Assembly (NCBI RefSeq): GCF_003597395.2
Contig: NC_133770.1
Coordinates: 4,187,622-4,251,621, forward strand
Origin: Chelonoidis abingdonii
Lineage: Eukaryota > Chordata > Testudines > Testudinidae
DNA: 64,000 nucleotides
Reading direction: 5' to 3'
Below, piece by piece: positions 44,330-57,294 of the stretch. The translations under genes were made by a program, and so were the position numbers. Each line of letters starts with the position of its first letter. Within the stretch, counting starts at the first letter, position 1. Below the pieces are notes generated by a model, which did not search any database, was not told where the DNA came from, and was given only the letters and a program-made list of their open reading frames with translations.

Positions 44330-47030
44330 TGTAGAGCATTAATGAAGTAAATGAAGTAAAAATCTTAGGCGAGTCCACATGTTCCATAGAATCTCTATGG
44401 ATAGAAATTTCATGCTCTAATAAAAATTTAACATTAGGGATCTATTATCGACCACCTGACCAGGACAGTAATAGTGATGATGAAATGCTAAGGGAAATTA
44501 GAGAGGCTATCAAAATTAAGAACGCAATAATAGTGGGGGATTTCAATTATCCCCATATTGACTGGGAACATTTCACTTCAGGACGAAATGCAGAGAGAAA
44601 ATTTCTCGATACTTTAAATGACTGCTTCATGGAGCAGCTGGTATAGGAACCCAGAAAGGGAGAGGTATCTCTAGATTTAATCCTGAGTGGAGCGCAGGAG
44701 CTGGTCCAAGAGGTAACTATAGCAGGACCACTTGGAAATAGTGACCATAATAGAATAGCATTCAACATCCCTGTGGTGGGAAGAACACCTCAACAGCCCA
44801 ACACTGTGGCGTTTAATTTCAAAAGGCGGAACTATACAAAAGTGAGGGGGTTAGTTAAACAAAAGTTAAAAGGTACAGTGACTAAAGTGAAATCCCTGCA
44901 AGTTGCATGGGCCCTTTTTAAAGACACCATAATAGAGGCCCAACTTCAATGTATACCCCAAATTAAGAAACACAGTAAAAGAACTAAAAAAGAGCCACCG
45001 TGGCTTAACAACTTCATGTAAAGCGAAGCAGTGAGGAGATAAAGACTTATTCCTTTAAAAGTGGAAGTCAAATCACATAGTGAGGCAAATAGAAGGGCAG
45101 CACAAACACTGCCTAACTAAGTGCAGAGTGTAATAAGAAAAGCTCAAAAGGAGTTTTGAAGAACGGCTAAAAAACTAAACCTTCGCCAAAGGTAAATAAA
45201 CCAAAATTTGGGGTTTTTGTTTTAAAGTACATCAAAGAAAAAGCAGGGGAACCTGCTGACAACCAGTGGCCCCTTGACGACGAAATACCAAGAGTGCTTA
45301 AAGACGATAAAGTCATTGCGGAGAAACTAATGAGATGTCTTTGGCTTCAGTCTTCACGACTGAGAATGTTTAGGGAGATTCCAAACCTAGCCGGCTTTTG
45401 TATGGTGACAAATCCGAGGAAACTGTCACAGACGAAGTGTCACTAGAGGAGGTTTTGGAATTAATTGAAAACTCAACATTAACACAAGCATGGGACCAGA
45501 TGGCATTCACCCAAGAGTTCTGAAAGAACTCAGAATGTTAAGTTGTGGACAACTACTTAAACTAAGGTTTGTAGACCTTGATCCTTTTAAATCAGGCTTC
45601 GGGTAGCCACATACTGGAAGTTAAGTCTAATTCTAACGCTTTAATATTTAAAAAGGCCTCTAGAGGAATCCATCAGCAATACAGACGCGTAAGTCTAACG
45701 TCGCGTCGGTACCGGCAAAGTATCGAGAACAATAGGTTAACAATAAAATTGATCAGACACATAGAAAAACATTAAACTGTTGAGCAATAGTCAACATGGT
45801 TTCTGTAAAGGGAATATCAGTGTCTTACTAATACTATTAAAGTTTCTTTAAAGGGTGTCAACAAATATGTGGACAAGGAGGACCAGTGGACATAGGTACT
45901 TAGATTCCAGGATAAGCCGTTGACAAGGTCCCTTGCCAAAGGCTCTTACAAAATTAAGACTGTCACGGATAATAAGGGAAGGTTCTTTCATGGATTGAGA
46001 TACTGGTTAAAGACTAGGGAAACAAAGGGTAGGAATTAAGGTAAATTCTTGCAAAATGGAAGAGTGTGGTAACTAGTGGTGGTCCCCCAGGGTCAGTCTC
46101 TAGTGACCACTTATTCAATTTTTATTCCCTAAATGTGTCCTGGTAGAAAAGGTGTAAACAGTAGATGGCAAAGTTTGCCAGATTGATACTAATATACTCA
46201 AGATAGTAAGACCAATAGCAGATTGTGAAAACCTTCAATAAAGATCTCACAAACTAAGTGATTGTGGCACAACAATGGCAAAATGAAATTTTAAGTGTGT
46301 AAAATGTAAAGTGATGCACATGGAAATAAATAACCCCAATAACTTAATACATAAGTGATGTGAGCTAATTTAGTCTACAACGAGTCGAGGAAAAGATCGG
46401 TGGCATCTTCGTGATAGTTCCTCTGAAGTGTCCAACAGTGTGCGAGCAGGCGGTCAAAAAAGCGCAAGTGTGATTTAGGAAATCATTAAAAGGGATAGAG
46501 AATTAAGACTGAGAAATATTATTGCCCATATATAATCCGATCTATGTCCCACATCTCGAATACTATGCCTGTTGTACAAGATGTGGTCTCCACGCTCAAA
46601 AATAGATTCTAGCACTAGAAAAGATTTCAGAAGAGCAACTATAAATGATTAGGTGATTTGGAGAGGGTCCCTACGAGGAAAGATTAAGAGGCTAGACCTG
46701 CTTCACTGTGGAAAATGAGAGATACTATGGCGGATATTGATACGAGGTATATAAAATCATGAGGATTGTCAGAAAGGTGATAATGGAAAGTTTATTTAAC
46801 TTATGTCCCGATAATACAGAACTAGTTGTCACCTAAATGAAATTAATAGCAGTGAGCAGGTTATAAAAACATTAATAAAAGGAAGTTCTTCACGACTGTG
46901 CACAGTAAACTTTGTGGAACTCCTTACCTGTGAAAGGCTGGGACTATAACTATGTTTAAAACCGCAGAAACTGGATAAAATTCATGGTGGGTGCTATGTC
47001 CAAAGCTCCGTTTACTTAAGAAGACGAAAT
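44330..47030 (+). mobile_element. CR1 LINE, long copy (endonuclease to 3' region)
   Basis: From 44330 the endonuclease domain is readable in one frame: GIYYRPPDQDSNSDDEMLRE, then IIVGDFNYPHIDWEHF with the conserved D-F-N, then GRNAERKFLDTLNDCFMEQL. The sequence continues in CR1 order through the RT region to the 3' part (for example acatctcgaatactatgcct near 46551, gtcacctaaatgaaattaat near 46830, ttcttcacgactgtgcacag near 46886). Up to about 45010 it is clean. Beyond that, single-base insertions and deletions appear every few tens of bases although the matched words are otherwise young-looking. The 3' terminus is not clear. Confidence 0.85.
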
Positions 47031-47039
47031 GTGCCAAAG

Positions 47040-48850
47040 CGTTTGAAAAAAAAAATCTTCATCTACCAGTAGTCTGTGCGACAAGCATACGTTGAAATGC
47101 AGAGACTAAATGGACGCTCATGGAAGTGGAAGGGATGAAGAATCTTGAGGACTCCAGCGGATCTCTCACAGTTTCACTAGCAGTCTCCAAAAAGTATTGT
47201 TGCCTTCATTGGCTGAAGCTCCTTCAGTGCCTGTGTTTTAAAAACATTTGTCCGGCGTCGGTTTCAGGTGAAAGTTAGCTCGTCCAATATTACTCCCCCT
47301 ACATGATGAAAAAAAAGGGATAAGAAATCAGTTTCATTGACTTACTATTGCAGATGTTCACCCTATGTCTTCTGAATGACTGCTGGTTAGACGCTCTCGA
47401 TGCTTCAGCAGTGAAGGCACACTCCCTCTCCCTCCTGGTGGCAGCGCGTGCAGTTTAGGACTGGTAACCGTCCTTATTAATCAACCCCATGAGTGCTCCA
47501 TGGAGGGCTTTCAGGTTTGGCTGGTCGGTGGGCGCCGGGTAAAATTAGAATGAATTCCTGAGTCAATTCCAAGTAGATGGTACAGACGGCCTGGATTAAA
47601 CACGTCTTTCAATCACAGCAACGGGTGGCTTGAGCTCCATCACCCCTCCTTTCCTCTGATAAAAGAAAGTCTGATCCTGCCGACTGTCATAGCAGCGGGC
47701 ATTGCGGGCTTCTATCCCTCGCACCAGCTTAATATCCTGGCACTGGACTTAGTCATAGCACTGGAGAGCGCCTCCCCTCATTTTATCTCAACTTAAAATC
47801 ATAGTGTTCTGATTCCTGCATCTTTATACTTCATGACACGATTGTTGGGGGGATCACTGCACAGAGTGATAAGACTCAGACAAGGTTGGTGGTGTAAGGA
47901 GGGGAAGTCAACGGGTGGTTTGTTGCAAGGGACACCCTCCGTGAATGGCTGTAGTCGTCACGGGATTCTTCTGTCGGCGACTTCTTGTACACTCGCGAGA
48001 CAAGCTTGTGCTCTCCTGATACACTGTCTCTAGATACTCATCTTGCCCCCATATTTCTAGACGTCTGGACTGACTCTATTTGTTAGAAACTATAAAGGAG
48101 GGATTGACTCGGGGAGTCAAATTTTCCAGTTTTGCTTTTGCGCCCCCGGTCCAGATCTCAGCCAAGGGCACCCATGAGTAGCAAAGACAGACAGTTACTT
48201 AGCAAGACAGTAAACCGTCAATTCTCTTGTATCTGCCAATTTACGCTGGCAGACAGACGTACAGAAACCGACTTGTATAACTCTCTGCTATCATGCAGAA
48301 GCAACATGAATGCTGACTGCTGTAGCCTGCTGCAGAAGTAACGCCTCTGTTTTACCGGCATCCATGACACATACTGGGTCTGGACTGAAAAAAGAAATAA
48401 AAAAAAAAAAAAAAAAAGGCTGGAATGACGCGGTGGCTCCTATGATGCTGATGCGTATGGCGTCGCACAAGGCAATTCCAGCCTCCGAAAAACGGCGCGC
48501 GAATTATGATTGTCTGCCTTGGCTTTCCTGGGAGGCAACGGATACTGACGACATTTACCCAGAACCACCCGCGACACATCATTTGTGCCCATCAGCCACC
48601 TGGCCTCTTCAACCAGAATTCTAAGGGGCAGCGAGCGCGACTGCATGGTAGGAGTACTATTGCGATAGCTCGGCAATAGCTTACCCACAGTGCAACTGCT
48701 CCGGAAATCGATGCTCAGCCTCGGACCATGGACGCACACCGCCGAATTAATGTGCTTAGTGTGGCTGCGTGCACTCGATTTCATACAATCTGTTTTATAA
48801 AACCGGTTTATGTAAAATCGGAATAATCCCGTAGTATAGACCTACCCTGA
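47040..48850. mobile_element. CpG-rich DNA-transposon-like segment, right terminus visible
   Basis: This 1.8-kb stretch is CpG-rich compared with everything around it and has no long open frame. Its right end (ccggtttatgtaaaatcgga, ...cccgtagtatagacctaccct) has the gtag-tgtagac-type terminus seen in the Harbinger-like MITEs here. That suggests a larger non-autonomous or decayed relative. A matching left terminus (agggt...gtctac) was not found. An A-rich tract of about 20 bases lies at 48398-48418. The same indel-rich appearance as in 45,020-47,030 makes reading frames unreliable. Confidence 0.4.
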
Positions 48851-50592
48851 GATGAAATGACTTAAAGGTTTGGGATTTTGTGGCCTGTCAAGTATTTTGG
48901 TGAGTCCAGTATATATACTTTTAGGACCAGCAAATGTTTCCAAGTGTTAGCCTTGGACCAATTGGTAGATAGAGGATAAAAATATTGATCTGTAGGTCAC
49001 ATTTCACACAGCAAGATGTCTAAGAATATTTAAATCATTTTAAAAAATGAGGTCTTTTGAGAATAGTGGGGCTGGTGGGTGGAAGTATTTTGGTTAAATG
49101 GATGGGGTATAGACTGTGGGTATAATTTACAGTACATTACTCATTGTTTTTAAATATAGCAACATCTCAAACCCAGAATTCAAATACCAGTAGATAACAT
49201 GCTCTGATCTACACATTTATCTCTGCAGCAGGTTAAATTCAGGGTGCGTTCTGCAGCTCAAGCTTTTCTACATTGAGTCTTAAATTAATTTGTCAAAATT
49301 AAACTAAAACAGGAATCATTGTTACCGTTTGCTCAGACCAAGGGCAAAATTCCTTCTAGGCAGGAGTTTTCCTGGCTATATCTGGAATGATCATTCTTCC
49401 TAAAGTTCTGTAATCTTGACTCAAAGAGGAGAGTTTGTCTAGTCCAGGATTACTTCACACTGGGCCTCTAAAGAGAAGGGCAGTACCTCTTGGTGCTGAT
49501 AGGGGAGTGCATCTCTCCAAGTGTCAATGGTAAATGGATAGAGGCAATCTTTAGTGCTTTCAGCAAGTTCTCAGATTCTGCTGGGAAAGTCATTACATGT
49601 AATTAAATGTAATTGGTTAAACTGGGCCTTCCTTCATAGAAGTATTCAAAGTCTTGAGAAGATGTGGTCTGTTTAATTGACCTGCCTTTAAAAGCCATTT
49701 ATTCCAAAATTAACAACAAAAGTCTAGATGACTTTGCTTCCCAAAGTAGCACATGTTCCTAGGTCTGTTTATCTGCTGTTAGGGGGATTCTGGAGTCACT
49801 GAAGTCTGAGCCTGTCCCACATCTCCTCACAGGCTGAACCTGCTTCCTGTCCTGTTTCCCTCTCCCTTTCCTGTTTGAAGGCAGAGCAGAGAAAAATCAA
49901 ACCTGGCTCTCCCATGTGGTTCACTGGGAGAGATTCATTGGATGTAGGCATTGCTACGGAACAACACTGTGCAGGATCCCAGGCTAGTAACAGGTCGAAT
50001 ATGCTTAGCAGTTACACTTCAAAATTAATCACTTGGAAACACTGTTCCTCACTTACTGGCCTGATCAAATTGGAGTCTGAGAGCCTGTTACTTCAAACAA
50101 GCGGGTGACCTTAGCAGTACCCTTCTCTAATTTGAGTATCTGTCTGGTCCTACACTGATGTAGAAGGAACTCAGGCCTCCATGGCCGTTAGTTAGAGAAA
50201 TTTGGGACAGTGTGTTACCAGGCCACTCCCTTTCTCACCCAGCAGGTAAAATGGCCTTTACATACAGCATCTCAGCCTGCCCTTATATGCAGCTATACAC
50301 CAAAAAGTGAAGTCGTCCTTGTGCTTTATCTCCTACTGCTAGAAATTCCTGTTCCCAGGGGCCTCTTTTCAGTTTGTAGTGAAGGGGATATTTTAACAAT
50401 TGCAATTCAAGGACTACAGTGGACATTTCCCCATCTCCACCAACCTTTTCCAAAGTGCATGACTTGAGTAATCTTGGTAGTCTGAAGAAAGATAAGGGAA
50501 ATTATTTTGTCAGAGCAAGATGTTATCTATGCTGAAATTAGAGTTAGAAAAGTCTTCCCACAAATGCTTGAATGAGAAATTTTGATAGGTCA
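48851..50592. other. MAP4 intron, no recognised feature
   Basis: Unique-looking AT-rich intron with normal sequence texture again after 48850. Confidence 0.45.
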
Positions 50593-50606
50593 CATTATGC
50601 ACTTAT

Positions 50607-50773
50607 CAGAGGGGTAGCCGTGTTAGTCTGGATCTGTAAAAGCAGCAAAGAATCCTGTGGCACCTTATAGACTAAGAGACGTTTTGGAGCATGAGCTTTC
50701 GTGGGTGAATACCCACTTCGTCGAAAGCTCATGCTCTAAAACGTCTGTTAATCCATAAGGTGCCACAGGATTC
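50607..50773 (+). mobile_element. SINE-like element with 3' hairpin, 167 bp
   Basis: It is flanked by a perfect 14-bp target duplication, cattatgcacttat, at 50593-50606 and 50774-50787. Such a length suggests target-primed insertion. The 5' head (cagaggggtagccgtgttag, tctggatctgtaaaagcag) is shared with 5920-5963. The rest is a near-perfect hairpin: gaatcctgtggcacctta... pairs with ...taaggtgccacaggattc over about 50 bases per arm. The loop contains gtgggtgaatacccac, itself a palindrome. This repeat type is common in turtle genomes; I do not assign it a name. Confidence 0.8.
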
Positions 50774-50787
50774 CATTATGCACTTAT

Positions 50788-51642
50788 TTCACTTCAGGGC
50801 ACTTGTCTCAGATCAGCGTAGATCAATGGAAGAATGTAGTGCAATGAAAGTACTGTATAAGTTGATGATTTTTAAAAAGCCCACATTTCAGGATATAGTA
50901 TTGAGAATCACAAAACCACTCTGAACCTGTCCCAAATTTTCTCTTAAGGATTGTCCAGGACTAAGCTCTTGTGATTCGCATTATTTCTAGTTAGACTGAA
51001 TGAAATCCCATTTGTGGCAGTATTTGAGATCTCTGATACAGAAAGAATGTATTAAATACATTGCTCTGGCAGCAAAACTCCTCTGCCTCTGGGAGGCAAA
51101 TCCCTGTACAGTATTGGTTTTTAGCGGGGAAACCATACTACTGAGTATAATTTTTACCAGTTTTTAGGAGTGGTTCTTCTTGGTTCATGATTGACTGTTC
51201 ATGAACAAGGAATACTTATTTATATAACATTGTTTGGAACAGAAGAAATGATTGTAAGCTTCCTTATAAATGGATGCAAGGGTAACAAAGCATATGTGTA
51301 TAATTACCCTCAACACATTATTCACTGAAGAATCTATTTCACTAGAATTGTTAAAACCACTTCAGTGTTTACTGAGACCAAAGAATTAAATTTGCAAATT
51401 AAATTTCCATTTTGTTTTTAGGAATGGACAAAACCTGACATTTTTTAGGGTCTAACTAAAGTGCTTTATTTGGACTAGTGGCCGATTTCAGTAAATGATT
51501 GCTTTGGGTAAGAGGGGGATGGGGAAGAATGAGTTTTGTCATGAATACAGGGGAATGGTATGTCGTCACAGACTCAGGCAGCCTGCAAGCTCGGCTTGCT
51601 TGTAGGTGGTATTACAGCTACGAGAGGGAGAGAAGCAGTCAG
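50788..51642. other. MAP4 intron up to the second large exon
   Basis: Unique-looking intron. Candidate acceptors for the next exon lie between 51605 and 51642. Confidence 0.4.
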
Positions 51643-53196
51643 AGATGTCTCTCTCAAACAAGCAGCCTGCATCTCTCTCAGAATACAGCCAGCTGTGCAA
51701 AGCCAAGAACACAGATAGCTTTTCAGAAGCCTACCACTGCATGGAATCCCAGAAAGACTTCGGCAAAACTAAATATGAATGGCAGAGGACTGAGGGAAAG
51801 CTTAATGAAATTGGGCTAAATGTAAACTCAGGGGGACAGATTAAAGATGGGCTTGTTAAAAACGCTGGCTTCACAGATGAGGATAAGCTCTGCTTCTTTG
51901 AAGGAAAGCTGGACAAAGAGCTGAAAATAGCTCAGAAAGACAAAAGAGAAATTGAGGTGCAGGGCAAAAAATACCAGGCAGCTCCAGGTCACCTTGAAAA
52001 CTGGTCTTTGATTTCTGAAGCATTTCCTTCTGCAGAAGGAAACTTGGCAAACCCCAAAACTACAGATTTCCATTTGGGGCAGGCAGGAGCCGAGAGACCT
52101 TGCTCTGGGCTGGGAAAAAATGAAGCCATCACCGATCAGGAGAAAGCAGCAGGTAAGAGTGGGATGGAAACCAAGTGCCAGCAAGAACAAAATCTGCCCA
52201 ACCTATCTGTGTCAGAGAGTGATCCTGACAAATACATGAAGAAGCAGGAGATTAGTGTGTGGAATCCAAATTTCAACCCTATCCTGCCTAACAATTCAGG
52301 GTCTAAAGAGGGGACTGTAAAAAAAGATGGATCCCCTAGCTATTGTGTAATAGGAGTAGTTAACGATAACTATCTACAGAGTGGATTTTCTTCTTCCCTG
52401 ACTGCATCTAATCCACAACCTCCAACTACGACAATAGAGCTTGCACAGGATGACTCCAAAAGTAGCTATTTCAATAATATCAGTGAAATGGAGGAAGAAG
52501 GATTTATGGTTGAGATGGAGGAAAAGCTGAGCTGTGCAGATGAAGGCAATTTCCTGAACAGAGCTGCTTACCAAAGGAAGGCAATGAGGCGTGCAATGTC
52601 AGAAAGCTCCCACTTGTCTGTGCCCCAGACCCTTAATTTGGCAGACAAATACCCTGAGCCACTGGTTAGAGAAGACCTTGCTACTGGCCTCCTATCTCCT
52701 ACTAGTAATCTGACCCAGAGCTCAAGCCCCATTACCAGAAAGCCAGGTGCTCCAATGAAAAGGTCAATGACTGTGTCAGAAGAGCAAACATCTGTCTACA
52801 GCCTGGGTGCTGAACAGAACAGTGCGGAGTTGCCCAGCCTGACTGTGAAGGAGCATCAGACCCTTCTTACAGAGGAGCCAGCTGCCAAGAAGAGAGAGGA
52901 GTGGAACAGCGGCAGTAACACCTCTGTCAAGAAAGAGCTGGGCAGCCCAGGGTTGTATCGCAGCAAACTGGAGCAAATCCCTGAAATCAGCAGCCACGAC
53001 AAAGGGAGGGAGGAGGAGGCGGCAGCAAACAGGGACCAGAGAAATGTCATTGATGAAGCTGCTAGCCTTGACTCTCCGAGAAGCAGAGGCAGTGAGATGG
53101 AATCCAGCAAAACTGGTCCACTGGAAAGAAAAGAAATTGAGGTCAGCGATGTGCAGAGCACTCCATCTTCCCAGCGAGGAGTTCTACCACGTGATG
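51643..53196 (+). CDS. MAP4: MAP4 second large cassette exon (about 518 codons)
   Basis: The frame is open from 51606 to the donor gtatgt at 53197, leaving phase 1. Only acceptors entering in phase 1 keep the gene in frame: AG at 51641-51642 (giving EMSLSNKQPASLSEYSQLCK) or AG at 51623-51624. The better pyrimidine tract, before AG 51604-51605, would enter in phase 0. The protein is Ser-, Glu- and Lys-rich. The stretch RKAMRRAMSESSHLSVPQTL, NLADKYPEPLVRED, then RKPGAPMKRSMTVSEEQTS is conserved in long vertebrate MAP4 isoforms. It is likely an alternatively included, tissue-restricted exon before the microtubule-binding domain. Its exact 5' end is uncertain by up to about 40 bases. Confidence 0.82.
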
Positions 53197-56100
53197 GTAT
53201 GTTGCTAAATTTTGCCTCCCTGGGGAGCGTGCAGACAGCAGCTAGGAAGGAACTGACTTGACAGATTGCAGGAGGGTGGGTGGCTCAGGAAGACTCCAGA
53301 GACTGACACAGCTTAGGTTTTTAATAGATATAACAAAGGGTGAGCTTTGATTTAAGCAAGAAGGAGAATAAAATAACTTTAGTGTATAGACTGGATGGCT
53401 GGTGCTATAGGAGATGATGTGGGTCAAGAAATTGCTTGCAGGTATCTTAAATCACAATAATCGAATCAAGAATTGCTAGTTATTTTTGCTCCAGATAAAA
53501 TATTTTAGTCATTAAGTCTGTCCTTAGGAGTGTTAATACTAATTAATGTAAACAAAACTATTAAAGGGAATTTTCAGGTATTGAGTTGTTGGGAATTGTT
53601 TTCTCAATTTGCAAATCTGTCTTATTATTTAGAAACGAGCATGTTATCAAAATCAAAATCTTTCAGCTTTTGCCAAATGATCAGAAGATTGTGCTTTCAG
53701 TTTAGTTTTTGGCACCCTTTGATGTTTCTGCTTGGAGAGAGCAGTGAGACTGTCTGTGTTCTTCTTTGAATAAGAGGGTAGAATGTCTTACACTGTTGGT
53801 CTCTTCCTGGTAGCTTTATACTGTATCCAAAATAGAATTTCCCTCTCTGAAAGTGGTTATAAATGATAAAAACCCAGATCATGGTAGCGCCTTCCCCCAT
53901 TCCTAACTGTCAATAGAAGCTTGTTTTTGTTCTTTAGTCTCTTGTTGTTTAGACAGTGGCTTGATGTATGAGGTCAGTCTGCTAGGATTTAAAAATTGTG
54001 ACAAGTGCAGTTAATCTGTGTGTGTCTGTGTCCATGTCAGTCCCTGTCCCCCTTAAGCCACTTAGCTGCTCCGTTGTTATTTGTGGAGCTGGTTTTTTCC
54101 CCCGGACTCTGTGTGTGTGTGTTTTTTTGTTTTATTTTATCCCATCTCTGTGAATGAGGAACTTCTCACAGAGGAGAGAAACACAGGCCCGAAATAAAGG
54201 CCAAAGAACTGCACATGAATTTCCTAATCCAATGGCTGCTTTGTAGTCAGCTTGTTTACTCATTCTTCAGTGGAATATCAAAGCAATTGAGATGGCTCAG
54301 AGATGGAGATATTGAATTTAAAGCTGAATTGTAAACAAACTGTCCTGTGAGAGAGGAAATAGTGCAGATAGGGAACATAGCCAATTGAAAGGATACCTGA
54401 TTTAAAAACTCCAACCTAATACTGTAGGTCAAAACACTGAAAGCCCCCCAGCAGTCATAAGTGAATTAAGGTCTCTGAGCAAGATTTGGTGATATTTCAA
54501 CCACCAGGTTAAATATCTCTTCTCTCTATTTTTGTGGAGTGTTAGTGACACCCAATGTCCAATTAGATGAATCCACAGTGTTCAGCTGCTGTATATTCCA
54601 TCCCTGTTATCCATTTTAGAGAGCTACTGAGACTACTTAGACTGGAAAATTCTGAAAACCATTCTAATTACAGACAGTTCTGCTGATGAATCAGTCTGTG
54701 TTTTGCTTTTTCTTCTAGTAGTTTTCTTCAGGATTTTTCTTTATTTTAAATCTTTTCATGTAGATTTAGCACTGGTGAAAGGTGCTTGATTGACAGTTCT
54801 GCAGCTTCCTTGCTCTGAAAGTGATTTTAAAGTGGGTGCAGTGGCAGTGAAAGTTTCCCAAGTCTGTCATGCCAAAGTATCTTAACCCTGATTTAGACAA
54901 AGTGGGGGAGAAGGGTATAAATCGTTCACTATCATTTGTTCATCCTGTAACTTCACAGCTGAGCTTGCCAGCAAAGGGACATCAAGTCGTGTCAATTGTA
55001 GTGGCAGTGGTGGGTGGGTGGATTTTTTTTATTGTTGATATCTGTTCACTGGATCTAAAAATGAGACCATCAGCTTATTTCATATAGGCTACCAAACAGC
55101 CATCAGATGGCAGCATAGGTAGATCCCAATTTGTTCTGGGCTGGATTCGAACTAGCTACCTAGACATTGCCTAGTTGCATGAAAATATGATCTGTGCTAC
55201 TGAGTTGACTTGCTCTGGATTGTGCTTTTGAAATGAAAGTTAGAGAAACCATATTTTTGTGACAACTTAAACATTATCTAATCAGTTGTGATATCACAAA
55301 CATGTATACTCTCGAGGGATGAATCTGGAACATATCAGTGGCCGAGCAATCAGAATCTTGTCAGCATGCACCTTTCTGGCTATGAGATGTCTGGTGTCAG
55401 TGAGCTTCTAAAGAGCCTGTTATGAGATTCAGGTCTGGTTCTTTGTGGTAATTCAACAGCTACTGATGGTCATAAAAAAACATTTATCATTGGCAGTCAG
55501 GAAATCATGGTGTAGCTAAGCCAACAAACTCTGCAGAACTGAAGGGGCAACATTTTCCAAGCACAGATGTGTAAATGTAGGCATCTGAGCCCATCTGTAG
55601 ATGCCTAATTTAAAGTGAGCTGATTTTCAGAAGGCTGATGATCCACAATTCAAGCCAAAGTCATTGGCTATGGGAGTGTGCAGCACCTCTGAAAATCAGC
55701 CCACTTTTATGCAGCTGTACAAATATTCATTTAGATGCCTAACTTTGTAGGCACTCGGGTTTGAAAATGTTAGGCTGCAATCTTAATTTTAAAAAATAAT
55801 TTATAGTTCTTATCATTGCAGAGACAACCTTTGAAACATGACTTGATACAGTCTGAATTTGCAGACCGCTTCAGTGCTTTTGGTACTGCTCATATTTACC
55901 CAAGAGGTGCACAATGAAATTGATAATTCTGGTCTGTGTTGCTATACAAAAAAACTGTGGACAGTGGTGAAATTGTCAAGTCATGTTTACTCCACTCTGT
56001 TGATATGTGGTTTCAGGCACTGGATCTAGTCTGAGTAGACTAGATTGCAACGGAAATGGTAAAATGGTCCTTTCACTGCTTCATATCTGCATGTCTTAGT

Positions 56101-57290
56101 ACAACTTTCTGCAATGCAGGAAAATAGGAAAAAAACTACTTGGATGTTAGTAGTGTGGTTTCACAGCATCTATAAAGAGTTTCTTCGTTATTGAATGGTG
56201 AAATTGTGACAGAAGAAGTAACTTAGCAAAAAAGCTGCTTCTTTGGCCAAGATACAGTATCAATCAAAAATGTGTCTTTTCCTCTTTGTTCTCCTAGCTA
56301 AATTGCTCTCTCATATCCTAATAATTTCCAGTGTCAAGGACAGCAACTTCCTTTTCTCTGGTCTTATTTATACTCACCTTGGAGCCCCCCTCCATTCACA
56401 CAATCAATCTGTCCGAAACATCATTGCCAAAATCAACTTTTTGCTGTCTGCTGATACAGCCATAAGCTTCCTCCTTCCTGTGTTGGTTTCCTCTCACTCT
56501 GTGAATTAAGTTAAACTTCTGGTCCTTGTTTCAAAGTTCTGCAACTCTCATCACCTGCCAACATTTCCCTTCCAAATACTCATGAATGATTTGTCAAGTC
56601 TAATTTTGAATTATTCAAATAATGGTGCTTCTGCTGACTTCTGTTGGAAAGAAGATTCCACATTGAGACTATTGTACTGATCTTTCCTTTGCTAAATTTC
56701 TTCGCCTTATTCATGTTTCTATGGTTTTGGGTCACATTAAAGAAATTTTCTACCTATAAATTCAGATTTTGTAGGTGGTGCAAATTTATTTAGACTTCAA
56801 TCTAAAACACTCTACCCCATAAGGTGCTCATCCAAAGCTCTTGGGTGCATGTGATGTAGATTTAAAAAGCAATTACATCAGAGTTACATAAAACTGTGCA
56901 GAACAACAGCATTTCTTTCTTGTTCCATATAATTTAACCATCAGTTTGTAGAACTTAAAATCCCCTACCATGCTTTCCCACCAAATAAAAATCCAACTTG
57001 ACAGCTTGCATACTAGGTTACGAAGGACAGAATTTTTTTCTCACACCCTCTCCCTGCGACTCTTGTTACCTAACCTATACATATTTATTTCCTCATTTAT
57101 TGACCCCTTTCCACTCTGAGTGTGGTTCCTCTGTTTTGAATTTCCTCCAATAATTTGCCATCTTTTGGGTTTTGAGGTCCCCAGTTCTAGGTATCATTGT
57201 GCCAGAGCAGCAAAGAAAGGGACTATCACCTTTCTGATTCCTGATATCTTTGGGCGTGCAGCACAAAATCCAATTGGACTTCAGGCATAA
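53197..57290. other. MAP4 intron, mostly unique
   Basis: AT-rich intron. A short gtgtgtgtgtg run lies at 54109-54121. At 55620-55710 gagctgattttcagaagg and tctgaaaatcagcccac form an imperfect inverted pair, probably from an old interspersed repeat. No coding exon was recognised. Confidence 0.45.
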
Positions 57291-57294
57291 TCTG

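Noticed and set aside
48352..48784. CpG-rich segment with open frames, considered as a CpG island or new gene
   Set aside because: It ends in a Harbinger-like terminus and lies in the indel-rich block. Open frames there are short and on both strands.
54105..54125. GT-rich run as a microsatellite
   Set aside because: Only about six units; ordinary intron variation.
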